A stretch of DNA of 64,000 nt. It comes from Bombyx mori (Eukaryota; Arthropoda; Insecta; Lepidoptera; Bombycidae). The position numbers and the translations under genes are program-made. The stretch covers positions 11,346,001 to 11,410,000 of the forward strand of contig NC_085124.1 in NCBI RefSeq assembly GCF_030269925.1, given 5' to 3'. This document shows positions 1 through 12,529 of this stretch, piece by piece (position 1 is the first letter of the stretch; each line of letters starts with the position of its first letter). Below the pieces are notes generated by a model. The model had not been told where the DNA came from. It did not search any database and worked only from the letters and a program-made list of their open reading frames with translations.

Positions 1-639
1 GAGTTATAAAAGGCGTATTTAATATTAGCTTCATTTTGAGTACTTTAATAGTTTTGCGTATTTTAAGAAGAGTTATTTAATAGATTTCCGAAGTCAGATA
101 AAACGCGTTGTATTTCACGTACCTAATAGTTAGATTATCTACCTATGTTAATAGTGTTAATATTTATATTTTTTGCTTTCACCAAGGGACCTTTTTATTG
201 TTCACCGTTTTACCAATTCAACGGCTCAACTGTGTGAAAGAGAAAAAATAACAGATTTGTTATTCGGCAAGAATTAGATTAGGGATTTCCAGTAGGTACA
301 ATTTTTTAGTAAAAAATCTAAGGAATTAATTACTCGCTCTTTTGTCAGGTTATAAGGTTCGAGTTAAAATGCAGGCTTAAAAGCCGACATTCGATCATAT
401 ACTATGGTACAATATAATTCATAAACCGATTGATACTACTATTTTAGTAACGAGGAGACGGAGAATTACAAAGTCGCAGTGTGGGTGTAGCACTAACATA
501 CCTTCCTGTCGCTACCGACTGTAATATTTTTGATGATCGGTAGCGTCGAGTCTTTGAAGGCGACGTTTGACCTCTGCGAATCCACCATTTCGAAGAGAAC
601 TTGAGTATTGCCGACGACTCAGTCTGTTAGACGTCTGTT
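1..639. other. unassigned AT-rich stretch
   Basis: I see no recognisable repeat, RNA gene or coding region here. Open frames are short and start at non-ATG codons. Confidence 0.5.
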
Positions 640-849
640 ATGGTAGCCTCACCCATAGACACAGCCCACTGAGTTTCTCGCCGGATTTTCTCAGTGGGTT
701 GCGTTTCCGATCTGGTGGTAGATTCTGCGAAGCACTGCTCTTGCTAGGGCCAGTGTTAGCAACACTCCGGTTTGAGCCCCGTGAGCTCACCTATGCGTTA
801 GGGCGAAGCTGAAATAGCTCAAGGCTATCAGCATAGGTAGGAAAAAAAA
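640..849 (+). repeat. family B short retroelement copy (B1)
   Basis: This copy reads from the conserved AGCCCACTGAGTTTCTCGCC block through GGTGGTAGATTCTGCGAAGC and GTGAGCTCACCTA to GGTAGG followed by an A run. The A run fixes the orientation as plus. Family B occurs about 16 times in this window on both strands and carries no coding potential. It is an abundant silkworm short repeat; whether it carries the published name Bm1 or BMC1 was not checked. Confidence 0.85.
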
Positions 850-850
850 T

Positions 851-2068
851 TGTAGCCTCGTGTCTGGTAGCAATGTTTAGCTCGTCGCCTTTTCTGTCCT
901 TCCTAGGACATCTTCTGCGCGGGGCTCGGATTCTTGGACGAAGAGTGCAGAAGACTTCCCTTGCCTTTTTGAGTGAGCTTACTTCGGCAGAGGGTAGTCC
1001 CACATAGTCCCCGGTGCGCTGATTCCGTCGGAGATTTGGAAAAGAAATCTTGGAAATTTAATCTAATAACTATGTGATTTTAGCTTCTAGCTTATAATTC
1101 CGTTGGGCACATGCGTTTTTTGCTTAGATCGTGACGTCACTAGTAAAGCTACCTGCGACTATTTTTGGGTACCGTCGCCAGCACGAAAAACGTAGGAGAC
1201 GCTGACATAAAAACAGTGTTGTTATTAACCGAATGTTCAATACGGTGATGTAGTTCGAACATAATATTATTCGAATAAATATTCGAATAAATATTAATTT
1301 GACTTTTTAAAGTAAATTTATTAATGAAGTGTGTTTATAATAAATGATGTGTTTCGATATTTGGTTGGTAATTTAAATGATAATTGCGTCTAAGATGTAA
1401 GTTTTAAATTAATTTGACTAGTGCATAAAAAGTTGAATAATTAGTTATTTAGAATTAACTTTTGGGTATATTTCATGGATGGACAGAAAATAATTCTAAA
1501 AATCGCTGGTGTATCTTCAATTATTCTTAACCTTTTCTATTTTAATAGATATTCTTCAATACACAAGAACAACGAAGTCTACTGTTTTATTGTATTGGTA
1601 TTGATATAACAATTAAATTAAAAAAAAGTGTATTAAGTACTAGTGGAAAATTGCTGACACGGCGTGTTATTTCAATTTATTAATTGTCACTCGTAGACCC
1701 CGAGCCATTTATTTGTACATGAGACTTATTAAAGTTAAATGTCATCTACTGTAATCTATAGCAAGAATATGACATGAAAATCGAATTCGAAGCATATCCA
1801 TGTACGCATTGCATTGAAATTGTTACTTACACAAATCTCGTCTAACCGTAATTAAGGCAGCAATATAGCTAAAATTTAAAATACTAGCGGTACTAGTTAC
1901 CCGTGGCATCACTCGCGTGGTTATAAAACATGATAGTGTAGTTTCCCACGGGATTTTACCGGGATAAAAGGTAACCTATGTCACTCTCCTTACCTAAACC
2001 TATCACTATTTCAATCGGTTCTTTCGTTTCGACTTGAAAGAAGGACAAACAAACAGACACCATTTTTC
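851..2068. other. unassigned stretch
   Basis: AT-rich unique-looking sequence with no supported gene. A local direct repeat of attcgaataaat lies near 1270-1295. Confidence 0.45.
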
Positions 2069-2316
2069 ACTGGTGGTAGGACCTCTTGGGAGTCCACACG
2101 GGTAGGTACCACCACCCCGCCTATTTCCGCCGTGAAGCAGTAATGTGTTTCGGTTCGAAGGGTGGGGCAGCCGTTGTAACTATACTGAGACCTTAGAACT
2201 TATATCTCAAGGTGGGTGGCGCATTTACGTTGTAGATGTCTATGGGCTCCAGTAACCACTTAACACCAGGTGGGCTGTTAGCTCGTCCATCCATCTAAGC
2301 AATAAAAAAAAAAAAC
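2069..2316 (+). repeat. family A SINE tail (A1)
   Basis: Begins at CACTGGTGGTAGGACC and ends AAGCAATAAA plus A run. It matches the standard truncated form of family A, which recurs about 23 times here. It is non-coding and lacks the tRNA-like head, so it is a 5'-truncated retrocopy. Confidence 0.9.
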
Positions 2317-3894
2317 ACCAATAATATTAATGTGGGTATGGATTTTTTCGTGTCATTAAATATTAAGTATGTGTTGTATCTTAAACTAAAACCTCTTTTC
2401 TGAAATAAGAAATCGGTTTGATGATATTAAAAAAAAATTACTGCTCTCAGAACCTATGAAGGCACCAGTGGAGAAGAACAGGACCAAGAAAAGGAGACAC
2501 CTTGTGCTGGAAGCCAAAATTGTTTTTTATACCATATAGCTCTACTCTGCTCTAATTTTCATGGCTCCATAGATCAACAAATCCTGTGAGCACACGCGAG
2601 CGACTAACGATAGTCTCAATCATACGCGGTACAAAGTTAAGATTCGTAGAATTAAACAATGACGTTGGCGGACCGCGTTCTCGACGGCTACCTCCGCATC
2701 CGTCGGCAGGTAGAATAATTAATTGCCCCTCGGAGGCACGTCCCAAATCGCTCGAAAAACCACTTATAAAACGAATGCAAGTCTAGACTGATCTTTAATC
2801 GTGTAACAATCAAAGTCACAGCCGTCAAAATTTGAGGAATTTAATGCAATACCTTTTTAACTTTTAACAATGTTAGCAACAAGAGATTTTAAGAATTCTA
2901 ATATTTCACATTGTTCACAAAATATTGTTTCCGTCACGGAATATTGTATTTTTTATTATTATTGTTACATACGATTGGATATACGATTTTCTACATTGAA
3001 TATTTGTTGTTTAATGCGAGATCCGTTTACAACGTTCGTTTTTATTATCTGCAATCTTGACAGGCAGATTAATAATCGGGTGTAGCCGTTTTTGAAGCCG
3101 AACCGAGAATTTCCGACCTATCTTAATATAAGCGGGAAACAGTATACGATTCTGGTTATTTCTCCGTTAGTTACTTAAGCAAATAAATTGCCACATTTAT
3201 TTGTATTATATTTCGAATCGGCAGCATTAGTTGACTTATTTCTTATATCATTTGAGGCAGTCAGCGTAAAAGTGGCCTAAGCTTACCATAGTTAGTATAG
3301 AGGCATATAGGTTTGAATTTTCATGAATTTAAATTTGATTTGGCAAAAAAACCATACACGCAAAAATAATGTTTACAAAGCTATCTGTTATCTATGGGTG
3401 AAACTATGGATAGGCCGGTTTTGCATTAAAATATCTTATATTTTAAATAAATTCCAATATAAAAAATTGTGGGTTAGGCCACTTTTGCGCTGACGGCCTC
3501 ATTTATAGTTTATTATTCCTTAAGGTAATTGAGTTCTTGTTCACTACTTTGCTGCGCTGTTACGCTGTTAACAGTACCTAAAATTAGTAAAGCTATTGCA
3601 TATTGAGGTAAAGCACCTGATATGTGAATACGTGATTAGTCGTTTAAAATTCACTGATTCTCGTGCAATTTGTTAAGAGAATATTTAGAACAGAATACTT
3701 AGAATAGGATACTTATAGTAGCTGTCTTTAAATACAAGGTCAAACAATTCTATCTCTCATCAACCGAATGATCATTATTCTATACTCTTCGTATATACTG
3801 TGTTACTTATAATATTTTGTATTCAAGTTTAACAATATTTGCTATGTGTATGTGCATTACTATAATTCTCATGTTGTATTTGTTATTTTAGCTG
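2317..3894. other. unassigned stretch
   Basis: No gene or repeat recognised. Small open frames at 2552-2786 on both strands overlap one another and show no known motif. 3290-3490 is AT-rich and unremarkable. Confidence 0.45.
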
Positions 3895-4068
3895 TTCTAC
3901 ACACACTCATCACTTTTAATTATTATTCTCATAATCCTCTCGCAGGTCTGCTGGAAGAGATTTCTTAAAGAAATAAGCAGTGCCTTTGTACGTAATTTTC
4001 CTATTAATCTGTACTATGTCTTCTTTTCTGTGTGTACATAAATAAATAAATAAATAAAAGAAATAAAT
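3895..4068 (+). repeat. LINE-type 3' UTR tail with hairpin
   Basis: GGTCTGCTGGAAGAGA at 3945 is followed by a small hairpin (tttctt 3961-3966 with aagaaa 3968-3973), then ATAAG and a terminal (AAAT)n run at 4039-4060. This layout matches the 3' ends of insect non-LTR elements and of some mRNAs. A related hairpin block lies at 49740. No coding part remains. Confidence 0.45.
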
Positions 4069-4708
4069 AGCTTCAATAACGGATACTATTCGATTCGATT
4101 TATTGTTAAACCGAAATTCGATTGAAATCTAAATTAAACAGGTTTCAAGAATTCGAAATGTCCGTACAATTTGTAAATTAGAACATATCTTTATTGGATA
4201 AAGGTCGGCTTCGTCGTCACTAGGTGGAATTCACGACGCTTGATATTCGATAAAGTTTGTAGCGAAAATAATAATTGTACCGAAAAAGTGCTTTATTTTT
4301 ACGAACTGTACTGATTAGATCTGCTTAAACTGATTGTTAAATACTATAATTGCAATTATTGAGTATTTGAAAAAAAGAATTTAAATCGCTTAGTAAATGA
4401 GGTTGTTTTTTTAATTGAGCTACTAGTCAAACCTGGCGCGCTGGCTGATCTTTGATCTGACCAAATGTTCCGATCGCCACCAAACTTCACTTTATTTGTA
4501 TACGCACTAGACCAATTTAAAGGTTTCCTAAAAAAATCATGAAATCACTTCCTCTTCTAAATCTATAGGGAACATACGTCCGTACACATAGTCCTTTACA
4601 AAAAAGAAAGTAATATAAAAGAGGTGATTGTTTTGGCGACAATTGACGTCATTATTTTAACTTTTGTTCAATTTGAACTTCTTTAGTTCGCAATTGCTGT
4701 CGTTGAGA
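4069..4708. other. unassigned stretch
   Basis: AT-rich sequence with no recognised feature. Confidence 0.45.
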
Positions 4709-4987
4709 AAAAAAAAAATAATAAATAATAATAAATAAATATTTACTAACAATCACACCACGTTAACTGGTCCCGTGATAAGTTCGTAAAGAACTTGTGT
4801 TACAGGTACCAGTTGACGGAAATAAATGTAAGATTTTTTATTATACACATACACATATTTAATATACATCCATAACCCTGGAAAAGACATTTATATTTAT
4901 CATACAAATATCTTCCCTTGGCGGGATTCGAACCCGCGACCCCCTTGTGTAGTGACCATGTCACTTACCACTACACCAGACGGCCGT
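4709..4987 (-). repeat. tRNA-headed SINE, near full length
   Basis: On the minus strand, GTCTGGTGTAGTGGTAAGTG (A-box-like) and GGGTTCGAATCCCGCC (B box with TTCGAAT loop) lie at about 4915-4984. They are followed by a non-tRNA body with GTTATGGATGTATAT and GGTACCTGTAACACAAG, and a terminal ATTTATT-rich tail near 4710-4740. The T stem pairs, but the 5' and 3' acceptor strands do not, so this is a tRNA-derived SINE and not a working tRNA gene. The body matches a SINE type I recall as widespread in Lepidoptera. Confidence 0.75.
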
Positions 4988-5006
4988 TAATATGTTTTCA
5001 TTTTGA

Positions 5007-5190
5007 AGGTTCCGGCTATTCCAACTACGTGCGGAACGGTAGGTGATCTCACGGGACTCAACCTGAGAGAATTTCGTAAGTCTGAACTAGAGAGAGCTGT
5101 GCTTCGCTGAATCTACCAACGGATCGAAATCTTGACTCATCAGAGGGAGAGAAGGTCAGACGAGAAACTCAGTGGGCTGGGTCTATCGGG
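5007..5190 (-). repeat. family B copy (B2), degraded
   Basis: GGCTATTCCAACTACG through GAAACTCAGTGGGCTG, the reverse orientation of family B. It is more diverged than most copies, with several small deletions. Confidence 0.75.
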
Positions 5191-5252
5191 TCTAGAATAT
5201 TAAAGAAAGGCTCACACGTCATGTCCTTAGTATTTTCAACTTGTATAATATA

Positions 5253-5475
5253 CTAGCGACCCGCCCTCGCTTCGCTTCGGAAACTGTAATTTATTATTGA
5301 TTTCTCCACCATATTAATGGATCTTATTATACATATAAATCTTCCTTTTCAATCACTCTATCTATTAAAAAAAACCGCATCAAAATCCGTTGCGTAGTTT
5401 TAAAGATTTAAGCATACATAGGGACAGACAGATATAGGGACAGAGAAAGCGAATTGGTTTTATACTATGTAGTGA
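5253..5475 (-). mobile_element. Helitron-like non-autonomous element (G1)
   Basis: On the minus strand the element starts TCACTACATAGTATAAAAC, preceded by A, and ends GAGGGCGGGTCGCTAG, followed by T. A TC start, a CTAG end and insertion between A and T are Helitron hallmarks. The ending GGGCGGGTCGCTAG is shared with the copy at 54259. There is no coding capacity. Confidence 0.6.
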
Positions 5476-5651
5476 TATAACGCTTTAAAATCTTTACGGA
5501 TTATTGTTTGCGAGATATGAATATTCGGGTTATCCAATTCTGAGTAGTTATTGTCGTTCACATATCATAAAACGTATTTGTATATCCGGATTTATTAAAC
5601 TTAGTTAGTTGAGAGATGGCATGTAAGGTTGTTGAAGGAATTTTTGCGGGA

Positions 5652-6022
5652 ACAAAAGCTGTCGTGGCCTAAGGGATAAGACGTCCCGTGCATTCGTGTT
5701 GAGCGATGCACCGGTGTTCGAATCCCAGGCGGGTATCAATTTTTCTAATGAAATAGCATCGTGTATTTGGGTAATTACTGACAGTAGGACCTCTTGTGAC
5801 TCCGCGCGGGTAGGTACCACCACCCTGCCAATTTCTGCCGTGAAGCAGTAATGCGTTTCGGTTTTAAGGGCGGGGCAGCCGTTGTACTTGAATACTTGAG
5901 ACCTTAGAACGTATATCTCAAGGTGGGTGGCACATTTACGTCGTAGATGTCTATGGGCTCCAGTAACCACTTAAAACCAGGTGGGCTGTGAGCTCGTCCA
6001 CCCAGCTAGCAATAAAAAAAAA
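5652..6022 (+). repeat. family A SINE with tRNA-like head (A2)
   Basis: This is the only copy here with its 5' head. TGGCCTAAGGG (fits the pol III A box) and GTTCGAATCCC (B box) lie about 50 bases apart at 5665-5732. A spacer leads to the common ACTG.CAGTAGGACCTC tail, ending in AATAAA and A run. The spacer is shorter than in copy A12 at 39808, so this is either a short subfamily or an internal deletion. It shows that the abundant tail belongs to a tRNA-derived SINE. The 121-codon minus frame across it has no known domain and is treated as spurious. Confidence 0.85.
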
Positions 6023-6484
6023 CACATGTAGCGAAAATATGTGAACTGTTTTATTTTGTTTATCTATTATTACTTACTAACAGATTTTGTACATAGTATT
6101 TTGTAATACAAGATTTTTATAAACTTGACACTGGTAGCAACGGTATTAGAAAAAGTAAAATATGATACCTACTTAAAAAAAGAAAAGGAAGAACATCGTT
6201 GAATGTGATTTACAAATAATATTTAATTTACAATTTTCCTTTATGGTTACAATGAAAAATTAATAATGAATCGACACTTAATTATATGGAAATTATGGTG
6301 AATGAATAATGCGACTTATCATATTATGTGAGTAATACCTTGGGAATGACAAAGTACACGAGAAATGATGATCTAATGTCATTTGAGGTAATATTTCATT
6401 GTCATATTTGGTTTCAATTGCATTGTCGAGCTGTGTTTTGGTGTTTAAAACCAATGATCAATGGACTTTAGATTACATTTAAAA
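6023..6484. other. unassigned stretch
   Basis: AT-rich sequence with no recognised feature. Confidence 0.45.
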
Positions 6485-6612
6485 AACTAGTGGTAGGGGA
6501 TCTTGTGAGTTCGCCCGGGTATGTACTACCCTGCCTATTCCTGCCGTGAAGCAGTAATGCGGTGTGAGGTGTGGGGTAGCTGTTGTACTATAAAACTGAG
6601 ATTTAGAACTTG
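6485..6612 (+). repeat. family A fragment, diverged (A3)
   Basis: ACTAGTGGTAGGGGATCTTG through CCGTGAAGCAGTAATGCGG. It is truncated at its 3' side and unusually diverged. It lies immediately before an inverted copy. Confidence 0.75.
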
Positions 6613-6626
6613 TGTTTCATGTTTTC

Positions 6627-6860
6627 TATTATTGTTTAGATGTGTGGACGAGCTCACAGCCCACCTGGTGTAAAGTGGTTACTGGAGCCCATCTACAACG
6701 TAAATGCGCCACCCACCTTGAGATATAGGTTCTAAGGTCTCAAGTATAGTTACGACGGCTGCCCCACCATTAAAACCGAAACGCATTCTGCTTCACGGCA
6801 GAAATAGACAGGGTGGTGGTACCTACCCACGCAGACTCACAAGAGGTCCTACCACCAGTA
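6627..6860 (-). repeat. family A SINE tail (A4)
   Basis: Starts ATTGTTTAGATGTGTGGACG and ends GTCCTACCACCAGT, the minus orientation of family A. Only about 15-25 bases separate it from the plus-strand fragment A3. Confidence 0.9.
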
Positions 6861-8109
6861 ACTTCGTTTTAACTAATAACTTCGTTTTTCTGAACTCTTC
6901 CTATTTTCTATAAACTAAATGGAATACTTCGGAAGAAACTAAAATTGCAACATTTAAATTTTTGAATGTATGCTTACTGTTTTTGTAAGCAAACGCAATT
7001 ATATAGCATCATATTGTATTTATGCCGCACTGGTGGAATACAGCTGCGTTCTAAATATATCTTAATAATTTAATATACTTAAAACTCAATAAGATTCCGT
7101 ATTGCATTCATTTGCCATAAAATTGAATTTCTCATTGCTAAGCCTAGATGGCGCTGTTGTACATGTCAAACAATGGATCTTTAATAAAATATTACATAGT
7201 TAAATTGATTTTTCTCAAAAGAGTTTGCTTTATTCCTAATTAGAGACATCTTTATTGTATATGGTTTTAGTTTCAGATCACCAAAATCAGTTCCGTGTCT
7301 ACATCGGAGTTTTTCACGATTCCTCGTAGATTCAAATCTTAGGGTCCTCCACGACTATATAGTATACCTACAGCTCATGTACATTTCTAATTAAAACATT
7401 TTTAGTAATCTGTCGTTTTAAGCCACCGAGTATTTCAACGAATGTATCTTATTGTTATTGCATTTTGCATTTGAATCGTATTAAAAGATTTTTCTTGGAA
7501 ACGGTTTATTATAGACAATGTTTCCTATCGAAGGCGTATCTTTCGAAGCTCATCGTGATAACTAAAAACGTGATGAAACAAAATTGTTAAATACTATTGT
7601 GGTTCGTTAATTGAACCTTGAACAAGTTCTTGACACGGATATAAACAGTTACATAATAACATTAGTGGGACTTGTTAACGGGCAATATGACGGTGAGTAA
7701 CCACTCCTGGGTAAAGAGTAACAATAATGCGACACGGGGTGGAAATAGCCAAGTACTAGAACCGGGTGTTCTTATCTTTAAACCGGAACGCGTTACCGCT
7801 GCGCAGAAATGTGTTAGACGCTACGTTGCTAGCAAACGGTTCGCTGTGGAAGTTTTGTGTCATAAAAAAGCGTATTCTTTTTATTTTGTTTTGCATTTTA
7901 TTTTCTTACTTAAATAATTAAATAGTTTAAAGTTGATTCGTATCGTAAGGTTCGATAAAACATGTATAGTTTTCTGCACACGTGTTTGTTCTAGTACGAT
8001 AAATATTTTAATGTTTTAAATAATAAATTATCCTCAAGGGCTAGTTTTTTTAGAGTAATTACACAAAAAAAATACTAAACAAAAAATAATTGTATCGGTA
8101 TTAGGTATT
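6861..8109. other. unassigned stretch
   Basis: No supported gene. An ATG frame at 7687-7917 (76 codons) has a hydrophobic C-terminus but no recognisable domain, and a splice-donor-like GTGAGTAA follows its second codon. Confidence 0.4.
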
Positions 8110-8240
8110 TAGGACGTCGGATCTCAGTGTACATTGACCTCGGAGCGTCGTGTTCGCGCCAACCTTGCGATCGACGCCGTCTTATGGCGGCCATTCGCCG
8201 ACTAAATTTTTAACAGCTGTGTGTGCAGGGATGTCAGGTT
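8110..8240 (+). promoter_or_regulatory. candidate GC-rich promoter island
   Basis: A GC-rich block in AT-rich surroundings contains TCAGT at 8124-8128, which fits the arthropod initiator, and ATGGCGGCCATT near 8185, a YY1/Pho-like core on both strands. No TATA box is placed correctly. An exon-like block lies about 700 bases downstream. Strand and function are inferred. Confidence 0.2.
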
Positions 8241-8895
8241 TCTTAACAAACGTTATAGAATCATGGGGACATTCATTTGATGTTTTGTCATACATTAGTT
8301 AACATGTGAAATGAGTTAATTTATTTTGTAATCATTTTTTAAGAGAATATGTATACAAATAAGTAGATAAATGATATATGTAATTTTACATATAGTATTT
8401 CATAATATTGCTACTAGTCAGCAGTGGTCTTTAGAACTTAGTCAACTGGCAATAGGATAAGTGACAGTCAATTTTCTAAGTATTACACAATATTGCTTAA
8501 CTATACTTTCTTCTTCAACTTTAAGCCACTCAATGGTAAGGTATTTTCTCTACATGTCCAACTTTTACGGTTTTGTGCCATACACATCCAGTTATGATCC
8601 ACAGTTATGACTAAATCGTGCGTCTATCATAAATGTTGCCTGCTTGCTTTCATACATTTAGTAATATGTAACTATTCTAGTACCCTTCTGTCACATCTAT
8701 TGGCCTCAGTATGACATATCTGCCGAGCCGAACTAATTTAAGGGACATATCTTTCAAGAGCATCTTGTGACATACGAAATGCAAGCATACTTTTTACATA
8801 CATATTTCGAATTAAGAAAAAAAACTAGAGCTTAAATTACAATCCGTTTTTATAGTTTTCTATTTTTATATTAGTCATGAATTTACATTTTACAG

Positions 8896-8933
8896 AATGC
8901 CGACTATTTTGAACTCTAATACTGCTGTTGGCG
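8896..8933 (+). other. possible short exon
   Basis: TTTTACAG immediately before and GTAAGTA immediately after are good splice acceptor and donor consensus sequences, 38 bases apart. The block contains an ATG frame reading MPTILNSNTAVG into the donor. No family is recognised and chance occurrence is likely. Confidence 0.15.
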
Positions 8934-11900
8934 GTAAGTATTTTTTAGAAAACATTCGGTCCACGTAGATCCCCGGGGGCGTTGAAATTTTTACAACACA
9001 CCATTAAGAGTGCCACATGTACAGCTGATGTTCTTTCGACTTGGATTTCAACTACGCTCTGTATGGTTTAACTCTCTAAAACTAAGGAATACTATGTCTT
9101 ATTCCCATAAGACATTTCATTGCCGCGTCATGCAAATCCAAGTATCTGTCTTGCCATTAATATTGCTTGCTATAATGAAAACATCATTTTTATTTATTAC
9201 GTAACATTTGTTATTAGAAATTGTGCTATTTTATACATTGACAGTCATTGACTTAATAACATGAAAGGCTTAGAACATCCCATAGCCCTGGACATATCAT
9301 GGGACTGATGTCCTTTGTCCAACGTCACAGGTTTTGCGTGACAGATCGTAATTTCAATCCAAAACTTACGACCATTTTTATAAACCAAAAGCGAGTAAGC
9401 GACTTGATATCTTTAATGAAAATCTTACTATTTTGTATGTGTATAGCTTTTAGGTCACCGACACATAAGTATATTGTTATAATTCATATTGAACTGATTT
9501 AGAAACGCTTCTAAGCGCATTGTAGGCGTTTTATTAGGATGTTCAGGAGAAGTCTGTGGAGAAAAAGCTGATAATATTATTCCCAGTGAATGTATTAGTT
9601 CTCATATTAGGTTAGCCAGCCTTGAAAAGGTAGCATCTGTGGCGAGTATTTTGGTATTTATCCCTGAAAACGGATATAGATAATATGGCAAAATTAAAAC
9701 ATCATAATCGAATTTATTTTCATAACGTTATTAGATAGCGTGTTTTTGAATACAATTAAAATCAGATGGCGTGCGCTTTATTTTGGCGGATCATAAGGGG
9801 AGGAGGAGCATTCGTTTTTTATTGTAGGTCACTAAGTACTTTCACAAATAACTTGTAAACCCGCATGAAAAGGTATCATCATATAAAGAATAAGTATACC
9901 TTATCTAAGTGAACTAAAGAATTAGAAGCTTGGTATATTCGAATCAAGCGGTGTCTTAATAGGATGTGGATCAGAGATTAGTGTTTCTGTGGAATTAATA
10001 AAAATTACGAATTTAAATTAAAATCAATTAAATTACAATTAACAGATTTCTGTCCTCTTACCTCAGCTGACCGCTAGATATAAAAACGTTTCACTAAAAG
10101 TTGACTAAGTAATTAAAGCCAATTCTTACTTATAGAATGTTTTAAATCGCTCAAGCTTGAAATATTAAAAATAAAAACATAAAAATTATCGCTAGACTCT
10201 CCGTAGAAAATTTAATTGATTATTTCACGTAGTTGACAACCCTGATCCGCTGTGACGCTCGGCACGTTGTCAAGTGATCACAGGAAGTTGATCCCGGTGG
10301 GCACTTCACTAATTTTCTAATTACCTCTCTGTCAATACTGTAATCAATGTTTTATGTAATCATTCATTAAATTCATCGACTTGTTTCGTAAGTTTTTTTT
10401 TATGAATCTTTACAAAAGTTCATGTGGTACAAAAATACGAATTAAATTTCAAATGTTTTTGTAATAACAATGTTACTTTATTTTGCATAATATTAACAAC
10501 TATGCCCAAATTATACTCACTCGTAAATTTAAACCGTCAGCGAGATATTGGTAGGATCGATTAGATCTGTTTTGCCCTCTGGCTAACATTTTATAAATGC
10601 AACTGAGAGTTTTCAAATCTAAATTGGTTGTTTTTGTTTTGTGTTTTTGATTTCAATAAGGAACTGTTTATTATAGTGTCAAGAAACTCAAATTCGTTCT
10701 TAAAACATGCCATTCATTTCAACAGAGGGCAATCCATACAAAAACTTTAAGAGGTGCTCAGTCTCCTTACAAAACATTTCTGCATAATTTTTTTTAAATA
10801 AATATAAAGCTGTTTCCGACGCGGCCATTTCTAAACTGTAGACGTGCCAAAACTGTATTGCATCCTTTTCGTTACAAGATGCCTGAAAGAGACAGCATGT
10901 TTCCGTTAACAGAGTAAGGTAGCGTTATAGATTTGTGTTCGAGCTTTTTGTTGGAGTTAAAATAAATTTCTAAATGATGTAGTAAGAACGTTATTATTTC
11001 ACAGAGTAGCACTTATTCAAAATGCAATATTTCATCTTAATTTGTTTTAAAATTTATGATCATGAAGTCTGAACGATGTCTTAATAGAATATGTAATTAT
11101 TTTATTAATTTAGTTTTGTAAGAAAAAGAAGGAATCCATACAATTTGACATTATTTTTTAGTCAAACATGTATGTATTTTAAAGGCGGTTATAACGGAAA
11201 TATAATTATAACGGAAAATTATGTTCAATTGCTAAGCTGCGCATAAAGAATAAACTTTTAAAGTTTCTATAGGCTATATATAGTACCGTATGAAGACGCC
11301 ACGCGTCATTTCATTTTTGTTTGTCTTACATTGCGTGGAAACTTGCGCTTATCAATCTTAACACTTGAAGAATATAAGTTATCAAATTGTCACTGAGTAA
11401 GTAATTACATGTTACACTTAAGTAAAATCCGGAAGATGAAAACGTCTTTAATTATTATAGATTAACACCGAATATTATTAAAGTATCTACGTACTTTATT
11501 TCTTCTAAAATTGTCCACAAACGCTTTATGTTTAAAGGCATTAAACAAAAACCTTATATTTTATTTTCTACCTACAGCTCTTATGGGTTGTAGTATACTT
11601 TAATCAGTTTGTACTATTATTACGTATAAGTATTTCAGTCTGATATTTTGTCTCATTACTATTCTGTTATTGAATCGATTATTGAATTCGATTTATTCGA
11701 TGTCTATATGCGAGATAATCGAATCACAAGCGTTGTATCCTGTTTGTATCAAGCACATCAGCATCGGCAAGTGGCGGCACACTCAGCGGACGGTGACAGC
11801 TTGTGAAAGTTCCGATCAGTGCATTTATCACGTAACCTCATCGTATACTAACTAATACGACTACAATTGAAATTCCGTAATCGATATTAGCATGTGTGTT

Positions 11901-12529
11901 TACGCGCTATCAATGTATTATTAAAAAAAAAAAAAAAAACTGTATAAACAATTTTAATAAAATATTTTCGCAATCTTAGCTTCATTGGTATTCGTAAATT
12001 AGGTTTTTATTCGGAATTTAAGTTTTTGTTGGTTCCTTTTAACGTAACGCCTGCCGCGATTCTCTTGCTAGCGGCTATCAATTGCTCCACATAAAATGTC
12101 CTAAATAAAGTAGACAAGCTCCTGTTAATGGCTTCGATGTGGTCGAGTACAGGGAGCACAGCGGGATGCAGACTGTTTAAGGAAATCAATCGGTTTCTAA
12201 TAATAAAAAAAATTCAACACATAACTATGAAACGTCAAATTTATTGCAGATAATGATGCTTCTATAGATATAGAATATAGATGCTGTTATAGATACGCAA
12301 TTTTAAGGCGACGCTAACATTTGTATTTCTATTTTAAAAAAACCAAAAACATGCACTTCGTTATTTCTGTATTACCTCATCAGTCGCCACATTAAATTTG
12401 TCATTAAGGATAAAACTACGAATCATGTTTTCGTTAAAGTTTTGTAATGATAAAATAATTCTAAACAGCCGTGTAATGTATACGTGCGCGACAATGTGAC
12501 AACAGCATTTGACATTAACCGATGATTAC
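8934..12529. other. unassigned stretch
   Basis: 3.6 kb of AT-rich sequence without a recognisable repeat or gene; the longest low-repeat interval of the window. Short frames at 9010-9204, 9299-9502, 11670-11855 and 12007-12189 show no known motif. Confidence 0.4.

Noticed and set aside
4915..4984. tRNA gene on the minus strand
   Set aside because: The T arm and B box are good, but the two acceptor strands do not pair and a SINE body follows directly; annotated as a SINE.
5605..5970. 121-codon minus-strand protein
   Set aside because: It lies wholly across a family A SINE; the frame reflects a non-coding repeat.
7672..7917. 81-codon frame as a membrane peptide
   Set aside because: The first codon is TTG, the true ATG is 15 bases on, the C-terminus is generic hydrophobic AT-rich coding, and no homologue is recognised.
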